This document shows positions 13,835 to 21,236 of a stretch of DNA of 24,942 nt, one piece after another. The translations under genes and the position numbers were made by a program. The notes beneath the pieces were generated by a model. It had not been told where the DNA came from. It searched no databases and saw nothing but the letters and a program-made list of their open reading frames with translations. The stretch is from the NCBI GenBank assembly GCA_964529855.1, contig CAZGZU010000009.1:1-24942 (forward strand), in the 5' to 3' direction. Numbering within the stretch: the first letter of the stretch is position 1; each line of letters opens with the position of its first letter. This DNA comes from CAZGZU01 sp964529855. GTDB lineage: Bacteria; Patescibacteriota; Minisyncoccia; Portnoybacterales; UBA2143.

Positions 13835-15898
13835 ATGTATCTGGTTATTGTTGAAAGCCCGACTAAATCAAAAACAATTGAAAAATACCTTGATAAAGAT
13901 TATCAGGTAGTGGCCAGTATGGGCCATGTCCGCGACCTGCCCAAGGCAGAGTTGGGAGTTGACGTTAAAAAGGACTTTAAGCCCAAATACATTATTCCCA
14001 CTCGTGCCCGCAAAGCGGTCAGCCAGCTCAAAAAAGTGGCAAAAAAAGCTGACCAGCTTATTCTGGCTACTGACGAAGACAGGGAAGGCGAAGCCATTGC
14101 CTGGCATATCCTGCAAATTCTGGATTCAACTAAAAACAAGAATTATCAACGAATTGTCTTTCATGAAATAACCAAAAAAGCCGTTGGTCAGGCCTTAAAG
14201 AATCCCCGGCAGATTGACATGCATTTAGTTAACGCTCAACAGGCTCGTCGCATTTTAGACAGATTAGTCGGTTATGAGTTGTCGCCTTTTTTGTGGGAAA
14301 AAGTAGCCAAAGGGCTGTCAGCCGGCCGCGTCCAGTCAGTAGCTGTCCGGCTGATTGTTGACCGCCAAAGAGAAATAGACGCCTTTAAACCGGAAGAATA
14401 TTGGAGCATTGCCGCTTTGTTAAAAAAAGCCGAAGGCCAACCAACAACAAAATTCTCTGCTGCCTTAATCAAAAAAGACAACAAGCCAATCCCCAAACCG
14501 GGCCTCAAAACCAAAAAAGAGGCCGATAAAATACTGAAGGATTTGCAAGGGGCCCAATATCAGGTTGTTGACGTTCAAAAAAAGGAAGTCCAGCGACAAC
14601 CGGCCCCGCCTTTTACTACCAGCACCCTACAACAGGAAGCAGCCCGTAAATTGGGCTTTTCAGCCAAACAGGCCATGCGACTGGCTCAGCAACTCTACGA
14701 AGGCGTTAAGCTTGGCGAAAAAGGTTCTATTGGCCTAATCACCTATCACCGGACCGATTCCTTAAATCTTTCTACTGAAGCCCTGGCCGCGGCCCAGGAA
14801 TTTATTAAAAATAAATTTGGAGCGGACTATGCTTTGTCTGAGCCGCGAGTTTTCAAAACCAAAAGCAAAGGTGCCCAGGAGGCTCATGAAGCCATTCGAC
14901 CGACCTGGGCGGCCCGAGAGCCGGAAAAAATCAGGCAGTATTTGGATGAAAGGCAGTATAAATTGTATAACTTAATCTGGCAAAGATTTATTGCCTGTCA
15001 GATGAAACCGGCTCGTTTTGATGCTACGACCATTGACATTCAGGCCAAAAATTTTCTCTTCCGGGCCAATGGTTCAGTAATTAAATTTGACGGCTTTCTT
15101 AAGGTCTACCCGACTAAACTCAAAGAAGCAATTCTGCCTCCTCTAAGTAAAGAAGAAATACTCAATTTAATCAAACTTATTTCTGAGCAACATTCTACCA
15201 AACCGCCGGCTCGTTATACCGAGGCCTCTTTAATCAAAACTCTGGAAGAATACGGCATCGGCCGACCTTCTACCTACGCGCCAATTATTAGCACCATTCA
15301 GGAACGCGGTTATACGGAAAAAGACGAACAAAAAAGATTCCAGCCCACGGAAATCGGTCTGATTGTCACTGATTTGCTCAAAGAAAACTTTGCGCAAATT
15401 GTTGACGTTAAATTTACCGCCTATTTGGAAGCTGACCTGGATAAGGTTGCCAACGGCAAACAAAACTGGCTGACTGTCCTCAAAGAATTCTACCGTCCCT
15501 TCCATGAGAATCTTTTACAGAAATACAAAAAAGTAAGCAAGAAAAAAATTGAAGAACCAACTGATAAAAAATGCCCTCTCTGCGGCAGTAATCTGGTTAT
15601 TAAACTGGGCCGCTTCGGCAAGTTCTATGCTTGTCCGGCTTTTCCGGAATGCAAATACACTGAACCAATCGTCCATTCCACCGGCGTTAAATGTCCTCAA
15701 TGCCAGCAGGGGGAAATCGTTGAAAGAAAAACCAAAAAAGGCAGAACCTTTTATTCCTGCTCCCGATATCCCAAATGCAAGTTCGCCCTCTGGGACAAAC
15801 CGATTAATGAAAAATGTCCCAAGTGCGGTTCTCTCCTGGTTGAAATGAAGAACAAGAAAATTAAATGCAGCAATAAAGAGTGCGATTACCAAAGATAA
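13835..15898 (+). CDS. topA: DNA topoisomerase I (type IA)
   Basis: Relaxes negative supercoils by breaking and rejoining one strand. The Toprim domain starts at residue 1 (YLVIVESPTKSKTIEKYL) and includes ATDEDREGEAIAWH. Catalytic Tyr304 lies in GLITYHRTDSLNLS, where many relatives have Met after the Tyr. SAGRVQSVAVRLIVDRQREI and YGIGRPSTYAPII are further core motifs. The C-terminus has three Cys4 zinc modules (starting CPLC, CPQC and CPKC), the last two compact. At 687 residues it is of normal size. Translated after dprA (5-nt gap, no Shine-Dalgarno), and followed by a strong hairpin terminator. Confidence 0.97.
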   Translation: MYLVIVESPTKSKTIEKYLDKDYQVVASMGHVRDLPKAELGVDVKKDFKPKYIIPTRARKAVSQLKKVAKKADQLILATDEDREGEAIAWHILQILDSTKNKNYQRIVFHEITKKAVGQALKNPRQIDMHLVNAQQARRILDRLVGYELSPFLWEKVAKGLSAGRVQSVAVRLIVDRQREIDAFKPEEYWSIAALLKKAEGQPTTKFSAALIKKDNKPIPKPGLKTKKEADKILKDLQGAQYQVVDVQKKEVQRQPAPPFTTSTLQQEAARKLGFSAKQAMRLAQQLYEGVKLGEKGSIGLITYHRTDSLNLSTEALAAAQEFIKNKFGADYALSEPRVFKTKSKGAQEAHEAIRPTWAAREPEKIRQYLDERQYKLYNLIWQRFIACQMKPARFDATTIDIQAKNFLFRANGSVIKFDGFLKVYPTKLKEAILPPLSKEEILNLIKLISEQHSTKPPARYTEASLIKTLEEYGIGRPSTYAPIISTIQERGYTEKDEQKRFQPTEIGLIVTDLLKENFAQIVDVKFTAYLEADLDKVANGKQNWLTVLKEFYRPFHENLLQKYKKVSKKKIEEPTDKKCPLCGSNLVIKLGRFGKFYACPAFPECKYTEPIVHSTGVKCPQCQQGEIVERKTKKGRTFYSCSRYPKCKFALWDKPINEKCPKCGSLLVEMKNKKIKCSNKECDYQR

Positions 15899-15953
15899 AA
15901 GCCATCTTCCATTTGTTCCATATTGGCAACAATAAAAGATGGCTTTTAGGTTT
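15897..15953. terminator. Bidirectional terminator between topA and the convergent P-loop gene
   Basis: A 12-bp stem (15897-15908 with 15936-15947) whose 27-nt loop holds a further TTGTT/AACAA pairing. A T-rich tract follows on the plus strand (CTTTTAGGTTTTT), with a weaker one on the minus strand. Confidence 0.75.
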
Positions 15954-16563
15954 TTGTAAGTGAGACAAGGAATTCCAGTATTTCCTTCTGAACTTCTTCT
16001 GCCTGACGTTCTCCGTTAACTATCTTCTTCTTGATTCTTGAACTCTTAAGCACTTCCTTAACAAACAGATATCCCTGCTGCATCAAATTAATAAACGACT
16101 CGTTAGCAATCTTACCCGACGGAACGCCCGCTCTCGTAGCCCCATCTCTCCTTAGGGCCTCTTCGGTTGAGACCTCAATAAGAACAATAGCATCTTCATA
16201 ACCTGTAAGCTCTTGGGCTGTTTTAAGAGCCTCCTCAATTCTGTTAGTACGTCCTCTTCCTCTGACGCTGCCATTTGTATCTCTGTGGTGAGCCAACAAA
16301 GAAGCAACATGCGCCCAGCCGCCTCTTTCTATTATGATTAAATCATAATCCTGATCTCTGGCTGCCGAAATCAAATTTGCGCCTTGCCGGGCTGCGCTTC
16401 TGATTTTTTCCACTTCGTCTTTCATATCAAATTGCCAAACCTGGTCAGTAATCCATTTTGTCTTAATGCCGTATTCTGGCAAAGTCCTTAAGGCATTCTT
16501 GGTATGGAATCCTTTACCGGCATTGGGCACTCCAGCAAACTCTATCACAACTGGCCGTCTCAT
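15946..16563 (-). CDS. P-loop kinase-like protein (thymidylate/nucleotide kinase-type fold), 205 residues
   Basis: The N-terminal VVIEFAGVPNAGKGFHTK is a Walker A loop with the G-x-P-x-A-G-K-G spacing of small-molecule kinases. DYDLIIIERGGW has an acidic residue after a hydrophobic strand, in the position of a Walker B/DRG motif, and an Arg-rich segment (GATRAGVPSGKIANES) could be a lid. The substrate is unknown. The ATG at 16563 is chosen over GTG 16572: GGAGGTGA (16569-16576) lies before the ATG and overlaps the GTG. The gene stands alone, divergent from rel and convergent with topA. It could be a nucleotide kinase or an AAA-type regulator. Confidence 0.7.
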   Translation of the reverse strand: MRRPVVIEFAGVPNAGKGFHTKNALRTLPEYGIKTKWITDQVWQFDMKDEVEKIRSAARQGANLISAARDQDYDLIIIERGGWAHVASLLAHHRDTNGSVRGRGRTNRIEEALKTAQELTGYEDAIVLIEVSTEEALRRDGATRAGVPSGKIANESFINLMQQGYLFVKEVLKSSRIKKKIVNGERQAEEVQKEILEFLVSLTKT

Positions 16564-16629
16564 CCCTCTCACCTCCCTTCTATATCTTTTTAAAAAACAT
16601 TGTCCTTAATATAACCTTAACTGGATGCC

Positions 16630-16658
16630 TTGTCAAGCAGGGCATTTTGTTTTAGAAT
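16630..16658 (+). promoter_or_regulatory. Leaderless promoter of rel
   Basis: TTGTCA (16630-16635), 17-nt spacer, TAGAAT (16653-16658), 7 nt to the ATG at 16666. The -35 sequence, spacer length and distance to the ATG are identical to those of the parA promoter. Confidence 0.75.
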
Positions 16659-16665
16659 AGGAATA

Positions 16666-18156
16666 ATGGCTAATGTCACTATTGAACAAGTAATCAATAA
16701 ATTCCGACAAACCCATCCTTTAGCTGACCCAAAAGTAATTGAGCGAGCTTATCGTTTCGCCCAGGAAGCTCACCAGGGACAAAAACGCTGTTCCGGCGAG
16801 GACTATATCCATCACTGCCTGCAGGCTGCCTATACCCTGGCTGAATTAAAATTGGACGCCACCATCATTGCCGCGGGTCTGCTTCATGATGTTTTGGACG
16901 ATACCAAAATTTCTCCTCATCAAATGGAAAAAGAGTTTGGCAAAGACATTCTTAATTTAGTCAAAGGAGCCTGTAAAATAGGGAAGATTAAATATCGCGG
17001 CAAAGAAAGAGCCATTGAAAACCTGAGAAAATTATTCTTAGCCATGGCTAAAGACATTCGGGTCATGTTGGTTAAATTGGCTGACCGTCTCCATAATATG
17101 CAAACCCTTGAGGCCTTGCCCGAAGAAAAACGACACAGAATTGCTCTGGAAACTCTGGAAATCTATGCTCCCCTGGCTGACCGCTTAGGCATTGGCGGAC
17201 TAAGAGGCCAGCTGGAAGACCTGGCTTTCCCCTACACTCATCCCAAAGAATATCAAGAAATTACCAAGCAAGTTAAAGACAAATATATCCAGGGCAAGAA
17301 ATACCTCCAAAAAATTACTCCTCTGGTCAAGAAAAAACTGGCTCGTAAAGGAATTAAGGTCATTGAAATCCATGCTCGGGCTAAACATTACTACAGCTTG
17401 TATAAAAAACTCCTGCGCTATAATATGGACTGGCACAAGATTTACGACCTGGTTGCCTTGAGAATTATTGTGCCTGATATTGAAAATTGCTATGCCAGTT
17501 TAGGAGTAATCCATAAGGATTGGAGACCGTTGATTGGTCGCATCAAGGACTATATTGCTCTGCCTAAGCCCAATGGTTATCAATCAATTCATACAACGGT
17601 CTTTTGTCAGGGAGGTAAAATCACTGAATTTCAAATTCGGACGCCTAAGATGCATGAGGAAGCCCAATATGGTATTGCTGCCCACTGGCATTACAGTGAG
17701 GGCAAAGGAATAAAAAACTACATTAAGCAAAAAATCCTCAAACAGGAACCGACTGATAAAGAAGCCCGTAAATTATTAGAGGAGCTTACCTGGGTCAAAC
17801 AACTTCAGGAATGGCAAAGAGGGCAATTTTCCTCTTCTCAAGAATTTCTTGATTCTCTAAAAATTGATTTCTTAAAAGACCGCATTTTTATCTTTACTCC
17901 CAAAGGCGACGTTATTGACTTGCCAGAAGGAGCTACCCCGGTGGACTTTGCCTACCAAATTCACAGCGATGTCGGCAACCAGTGCACTGGCGCTAAGATT
18001 GACGGCAAACTTAGCGCCCTGTCCGAACCCCTGGAAAATGGTCAGGTAGTGGAAATCCTTATTGGCAAAAACAAAAAGCCAAACAGAGATTGGCTTAAAT
18101 TCGTCAAAACCAGTCAAGCCAGGAACAAGATTAGGGCCTGGTATCGGAAAAACTGA
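16666..18156 (+). CDS. relA: Short bifunctional (p)ppGpp synthetase/hydrolase Rel/SpoT without C-terminal regulatory half
   Basis: Makes and probably degrades (p)ppGpp. The HD hydrolase domain (about 25-175) has YIHH and LLHDVLDDT (His74, Asp75; the usual Glu-Asp is Asp-Asp). The synthetase domain has the G-loop region with RIKD (292-295, the RxKD signature of bifunctional enzymes), LPKPNGYQSIHTT and EFQIRTPKMHEEAQYGIAAHW. A TGS domain follows (IFIFTPKGDVIDLPEGATP). The protein ends at 496 residues, shortly after the TGS domain, so the helical, zinc-finger and ACT domains of the roughly 730-residue enzymes are missing. The ATG at 16666 is set by the promoter; an upstream in-frame start at 16630 falls within the -35. 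The stop is 6 nt from the convergent parB stop. Confidence 0.93.
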   Translation: MANVTIEQVINKFRQTHPLADPKVIERAYRFAQEAHQGQKRCSGEDYIHHCLQAAYTLAELKLDATIIAAGLLHDVLDDTKISPHQMEKEFGKDILNLVKGACKIGKIKYRGKERAIENLRKLFLAMAKDIRVMLVKLADRLHNMQTLEALPEEKRHRIALETLEIYAPLADRLGIGGLRGQLEDLAFPYTHPKEYQEITKQVKDKYIQGKKYLQKITPLVKKKLARKGIKVIEIHARAKHYYSLYKKLLRYNMDWHKIYDLVALRIIVPDIENCYASLGVIHKDWRPLIGRIKDYIALPKPNGYQSIHTTVFCQGGKITEFQIRTPKMHEEAQYGIAAHWHYSEGKGIKNYIKQKILKQEPTDKEARKLLEELTWVKQLQEWQRGQFSSSQEFLDSLKIDFLKDRIFIFTPKGDVIDLPEGATPVDFAYQIHSDVGNQCTGAKIDGKLSALSEPLENGQVVEILIGKNKKPNRDWLKFVKTSQARNKIRAWYRKN

Positions 18157-18162
18157 ATTCCT

Positions 18163-19071
18163 TTAGAATTTCAACAAATGCTTGACTAATCTGTCCAGTT
18201 CTCGCTGGGCAATAAACTCAATTCGCAGATGACCGACTTCTCCTCGCCGGGTAACACTGACCCGACGACCCAAGGCCTTTGTCAGGTCTTTTTCTATTGC
18301 CTTGAAAAGCGGGTTTTTCGGTCCCCGGCCTTTTGGCCTGTTAGGCAAAGATAATTTTTTGGCCTTTTCCTCTGCCCGACTAACAGTTAAACCATTCTTA
18401 ACGATTTCCTGAAAAAGAGACATCTGGGCAGCCGGTTTGGCCATTAAAATAGCCCGGCCATGAGCTTCACTAATCTTATTACTCACAATAGCCTGCTGAA
18501 TCCTGGCTGGCAAAGTCAAGAGCCGCATAGTATTAGTGACGGTAGCCCGCTGCTTGCCCACTTTCCGGGCAATTTCTTTATGCTTTAAATGGAAATCCTC
18601 CTGCAATTGCTTAAAAGCCAGGGCTGATTCTATGGGATTTAAATCTTCCCGCTGCAGATTCTCTACCAGAGCTATTTCCAGTTTTTGATGGGCGGCGCTG
18701 TCTCTGATGATTACCGGCACATGAGGTAAACCGGCCAGACGCGCGGCCCGCCATCTCCGTTCACCGGCCACTAACTCGTATTCCACCTCCTGGCCCCGAT
18801 CAGTTGGTTTTTCAACTTTAGTAACAATTAAGGGCTGGAGAATACCGTGTTCTCGGATGGAATTAGCCAATTCTTTCAAGCTCTCCTTAGACACCTCGCG
18901 GCGTGGCTGACTGGGGTTAGGTTTAACCTTGTCAACCTCCACATTAAAAATACTTTCCTTTTTGGGCCTGAGCCAATTGGCTGTTCTGCTCTGGTCTTTT
19001 ATTAAATCAACGATTTTTGACTCTTTTTTTGGAATAAGGGATTGCAAGCCCTTGCCTAGTGATTGTTTCAT
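18163..19071 (-). CDS. parB: Chromosome partition protein ParB (Spo0J)
   Basis: Centromere-binding CTPase clamp of the ParABS segregation system. Residues 1-14 (MKQSLGKGLQSLIP) are the ParA-stimulating N-terminal peptide. The ParB/Srx domain follows with NPSQPRRE, GILQPLIVT, and the CTP motif VAGERRWRAARLAGLP, then ENLQREDLNPIE. The helix-turn-helix is KHKEIARKVGKQRATVTNTM, and the dimerisation domain ends at 302. It is transcribed after parA but separated by 129 nt holding a dispersed repeat and a large hairpin. No Shine-Dalgarno. No canonical parS 16-mer was seen nearby. Confidence 0.95.
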   Translation of the reverse strand: MKQSLGKGLQSLIPKKESKIVDLIKDQSRTANWLRPKKESIFNVEVDKVKPNPSQPRREVSKESLKELANSIREHGILQPLIVTKVEKPTDRGQEVEYELVAGERRWRAARLAGLPHVPVIIRDSAAHQKLEIALVENLQREDLNPIESALAFKQLQEDFHLKHKEIARKVGKQRATVTNTMRLLTLPARIQQAIVSNKISEAHGRAILMAKPAAQMSLFQEIVKNGLTVSRAEEKAKKLSLPNRPKGRGPKNPLFKAIEKDLTKALGRRVSVTRRGEVGHLRIEFIAQRELDRLVKHLLKF

Positions 19072-19075
19072 AAAA

Positions 19076-19162
19076 TGTCATTGCGAGGAGCAAAGTGACG
19101 AAGCAATCCCGTCTCCTTAGCTAAGCTACGGGATCCTTCGGGACCTTACCCTCAGGATGACC
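19076..19162. repeat. Dispersed MITE-like intergenic repeat (TGTCATTGCGAGGAGC type)
   Basis: An 87-nt element beginning TGTCATTGCGAGGAGC and ending CCTCAGGATGACC, with imperfect terminal inverted repeats (GTCATTGCGAGG versus CCTCAGGATGAC, 9 of 12). Internally ATCCCGT pairs with ACGGGAT (19106-19112 with 19128-19134) around CTTAG/CTAAG. I recognise this sequence, whose translation includes CHCEEQSDEAI, as a repeat scattered through many bacterial genomes and metagenomes. It is noncoding here and lies directly before the parB start. Confidence 0.8.
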
Positions 19163-19204
19163 ATTTTGTTGCCAGTCGCCTAAGACGACTGACAAAATGG
19201 TCAT
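19157..19204. repeat. Large inverted repeat at the parA 3' end
   Basis: A 13-bp arm (ATGACCATTTTGT, 19157-19169, with 19192-19204) is followed by a 6-bp arm (CAGTCG, 19173-19178, with 19186-19191) across a 3-nt bulge and 7-nt loop. The right arm covers the parA stop codon and the left arm merges with the end of the dispersed repeat. No U-tract, so it is more likely an mRNA stabiliser or repeat-derived hairpin than a terminator. Confidence 0.75.
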
Positions 19205-19965
19205 TTGTCAAGCTCAACTATTTCCTGAGCTAATTGCTGATAGGCCCGCGCTCCTTTGGAGCGGGGATTATATTGAATAATTGCCTGGCCAAAACTGGGG
19301 GCCTCGGCCAGTTTAATGCAGCGGGGAATAATCGTTTCAAAAACATGGCCGGCGAAATTTCTTTCCATTTCTTTACGAACTTGTCGGGAAAGCTTATTGC
19401 GGCGGTCATACATGGTTAACAAAGCGCCTTTTATCTTTATGGAACTGCCCAGATTTTCCTGAACCAATTCAACTGTCTTTAAAAGCTGCCCCAGCCCTTC
19501 CAAAGCATAATATTCGCACTGGACCGGAATGATTACCTCATCGGCCGCCACTAAACCATTAACCGTTAAAAGACCTAAACTGGGCGGACAGTCAACTAAA
19601 ATATAGTCGTAATTGGTTCTGACCCGGCGGAGCAGTTCATAAAGTTTGAACTCCCGGTTGGCCTGGGAAACCAGTTCTATGGTCGCTCCGGCTAAATCCG
19701 GAGCAGCCGGCAGAATATCGTAACCGAAAATGGCTGTCTTGCGAATAACCTCCTCTGGCAAAAGACCGCCAATCAAAGAATGATACAAATTCAAGGGAAC
19801 TGTTTGCGGATCAAAGCCAATCCCGGAAGTGGCATTGGCCTGCGGGTCAATGTCAACCAAAAGCACATATTTGCCTATAGCTGCCAAATAACTGGCCAAA
19901 TTAACGGCCGTGGTGGATTTCCCCACCCCTCCCTTTTGATTGACCAAACTAATTATCTGAGCCAT
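19201..19965 (-). CDS. parA: Chromosome partition ATPase ParA (Soj)
   Basis: Deviant Walker A ATPase that positions ParB-bound origins. The start MAQIISLVNQKGGVGKSTTA has the KGGVGKST loop with signature Lys. LLVDIDPQANAT is the A' motif, YDYILVDCPPSLGLLTVN is Walker B, and EYYALEGLGQLL follows. At 254 residues it is of normal length. The ATG at 19965 is set by the promoter just upstream; the longer in-frame start at 20001 would lie in the -35 box. First gene of the parA-parB unit, divergent from tRNA-Leu. Confidence 0.95.
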   Translation of the reverse strand: MAQIISLVNQKGGVGKSTTAVNLASYLAAIGKYVLLVDIDPQANATSGIGFDPQTVPLNLYHSLIGGLLPEEVIRKTAIFGYDILPAAPDLAGATIELVSQANREFKLYELLRRVRTNYDYILVDCPPSLGLLTVNGLVAADEVIIPVQCEYYALEGLGQLLKTVELVQENLGSSIKIKGALLTMYDRRNKLSRQVRKEMERNFAGHVFETIIPRCIKLAEAPSFGQAIIQYNPRSKGARAYQQLAQEIVELDK

Positions 19966-19972
19966 ATATTTT

Positions 19973-20001
19973 ATTATACTCCAATTCTTTTTAATTGACA
20001 A
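19973..20001 (-). promoter_or_regulatory. Leaderless promoter of parA
   Basis: TTGTCA (19996-20001), 17-nt spacer, consensus TATAAT (19973-19978), 7 nt to the ATG at 19965. No room for a ribosome binding site. Confidence 0.82.
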
Positions 20002-20023
20002 GAAGGACCTTTTGAGGGAGAAT
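19995..20023 (+). promoter_or_regulatory. Promoter of tRNA-Leu, sharing its -35 with parA
   Basis: Perfect TTGACA (19995-20000), 17-nt spacer, GAGAAT (20018-20023); the tRNA begins 10 nt later. The seven bases 19995-20001 supply the -35 for both divergent promoters. Confidence 0.65.
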
Positions 20024-20032
20024 GAGAAATAA

Positions 20033-20119
20033 GGGGATGTGCTGAAATTGGTAAACAGGCACGGCTCAAACCCGTGTGGACTTTGGTCCTTGAGGGTTCG
20101 ACTCCCTCCATCCCCACCA
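20033..20119 (+). tRNA. tRNA-Leu (CAA anticodon)
   Basis: The 87-nt tRNA has acceptor GGGGATG/CATCCCC and anticodon stem CACGG/CCGTG with loop CTCAAAC, giving anticodon CAA, which reads UUG. A long variable arm (GGAC-TTT-GGTCC) is typical of class II tRNA-Leu, and the T arm is GAGGG-TTCGACT-CCCTC. The 3' CCA (20117-20119) is encoded in the DNA. It has its own promoter, and a terminator follows 85 nt downstream. Confidence 0.95.
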
Positions 20120-20204
20120 TTTCGGATATGCCAAGATTTCCGCCTCGTCGAGCTGGGCTTGCCACATTTTATTAAAAGAAAATTTTTTGTATCTTAATTT
20201 GGAG

Positions 20205-20233
20205 CAGAAATTTTGTTAAAATTTCTGTTTTTT
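20205..20233 (+). terminator. Terminator downstream of tRNA-Leu
   Basis: A 10-bp stem (CAGAAATTTT/AAAATTTCTG, 20205-20214 with 20218-20227), 3-nt loop, then six T. In 20120-20204 between the tRNA and this hairpin I see no gene. Confidence 0.85.
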
Positions 20234-20251
20234 ATTATATTCCTTTAGCTC

Positions 20252-20281
20252 TTGACGAATATCAAATATTTATGATATAAT
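20252..20281 (+). promoter_or_regulatory. Promoter of the orphan family gene
   Basis: TTGACG (20252-20257), 18-nt spacer, consensus TATAAT (20276-20281). The start site is expected near 20288, leaving a leader of about 180 nt. Confidence 0.75.
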
Positions 20282-20287
20282 TTAACT

Positions 20288-20470
20288 ATAGTTTTTTGAT
20301 AATTTGATCCAGTAAAGGCCCGTCCCCGATAGACGGGGTGTGGGATGCATTGAAGAAATGTTAAACGTGGAGTTGCACTGGCTGCAACAACCTTAACCAC
20401 TAATTTGGTAAAGCGATGGTGTAAAGCTATACAAAAATCAAATCAGACAAAAAAGAAAGGAGGCTGTCAT
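20288..20470 (+). promoter_or_regulatory. Long structured 5' leader of the orphan family gene
   Basis: This fills most of the 351-nt gene-free stretch after the tRNA. It contains hairpins CCCGTC/GACGGG (20319-20324 with 20332-20337) and GTTGCA/TGCAAC (20372-20377 with 20383-20388), and a weaker ACCA/TGGT pairing near 20400. It ends in a consensus Shine-Dalgarno, AAAGGAGG (20456-20463), 7 nt before the ATG. It shows no clear similarity to the RNA elements at 11505 and 12538. A riboswitch-like or other regulatory role is possible but unproven. Confidence 0.45.
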
Positions 20471-21148
20471 ATGAAAACGGCAAATACCGTTGAAGACGGC
20501 ACAAAGATGGACGATGAGCAGCTTGGTAGAATGACTCGTCGTTGCGATGAACTCAAACGCCGAATTAACGCTGGTACTCTCAGCTACAAGTGGGTGATGG
20601 ATGAACTGCAGTTGGTAATTGAGAAACGAAGTGATATACTTCGTCCATGGAAGGTCTGGAAAACCATCAAACTTGGCGCTGGTCTCAAAACTGCTGACGA
20701 TTTCCGCAGAGTCTTCAAAGAAGGTGGCTTCAAAATCAAGGACAGGGCTAATGATATTCTTGGCGAACCTGATTTTGAAACGGCTATATCTGCCACAGAA
20801 ATCGAAGTAGATCTCGTGCTTATCTCTGGCGCCGGACTTGGTTTCAAGGGTAGAACCCCCCGCAGAAATATCTTCAAGCGCGCTCGAGAACATGGCTTGG
20901 AGTTATGTTCTGCTGAGATTGGTCTTCATCTGCGTTTGCAGTATCCGGACCAGCCGATATTTGAGCACATTACGGTTGCGATGGAACCCATTTACCGCTT
21001 CACTCCCTTGCCGGCGCACGATCGCCTCAATTTGTTCGGCGTCGTACATGATTATCATGGCAAAAGTCTCTCCTGCCATCGAGGTAGTCCTGATTTCTTG
21101 TGGGACGAATTTGATCTCTGGGTTTTCCGTCGCCTCATCGTATCATAA
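20471..21148 (+). CDS. Uncharacterised 225-residue protein of a recurrent Parcubacteria family
   Basis: No known function. After a variable charged N-terminus (about 1-60), the conserved part reads WKTIKLGAGLKTADDFRRVF, RANDILGEPDFE, EIEVDLVLISGAGLGFKG, a segment ending GLELCSAEIG, LRLQYPDQP, and near the C-terminus SPDFLWDEFDLWVF. From memory, near-identical motif strings recur, often in several copies, in Parcubacteria genomes; I know of no characterised member. No signal peptide or membrane segment. The ATG at 20471 is fixed by AAAGGAGG 7 nt upstream. Codon use looks more GC-rich and less biased than in its neighbours, and the gene has its own promoter, leader and terminator, like a mobile cassette. 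Confidence 0.75.
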   Translation: MKTANTVEDGTKMDDEQLGRMTRRCDELKRRINAGTLSYKWVMDELQLVIEKRSDILRPWKVWKTIKLGAGLKTADDFRRVFKEGGFKIKDRANDILGEPDFETAISATEIEVDLVLISGAGLGFKGRTPRRNIFKRAREHGLELCSAEIGLHLRLQYPDQPIFEHITVAMEPIYRFTPLPAHDRLNLFGVVHDYHGKSLSCHRGSPDFLWDEFDLWVFRRLIVS

Positions 21149-21236
21149 GTAATTATTCTATATTTTGAAAGCCTTGGGAGTCTTTCCCGAGCCCAAAAGG
21201 CCGACTAACAAAAACTTATTCACAAAACCTATCAAG

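Noticed and set aside
18157..18162. Search for a terminator between rel and parB
   Set aside because: Only 6 nt separate the convergent stops and no hairpin with a T-tract is visible there.
18929..19120. Plus-strand ORF ending CHCEEQSDEAIPSP
   Set aside because: This is the well-known spurious translation of the dispersed TGTCATTGCGAGGAGC repeat, fused to the antisense of parB.
19974..20165. Minus-strand ORF across tRNA-Leu
   Set aside because: It reads through the complete tRNA gene and both divergent promoters; it is the antisense of the tRNA, not a protein gene.
20438..20893. Minus-strand 151-residue ORF opposite the orphan family gene
   Set aside because: The plus frame has a promoter, a perfect Shine-Dalgarno, a terminator and recognisable family motifs; the minus frame has none.
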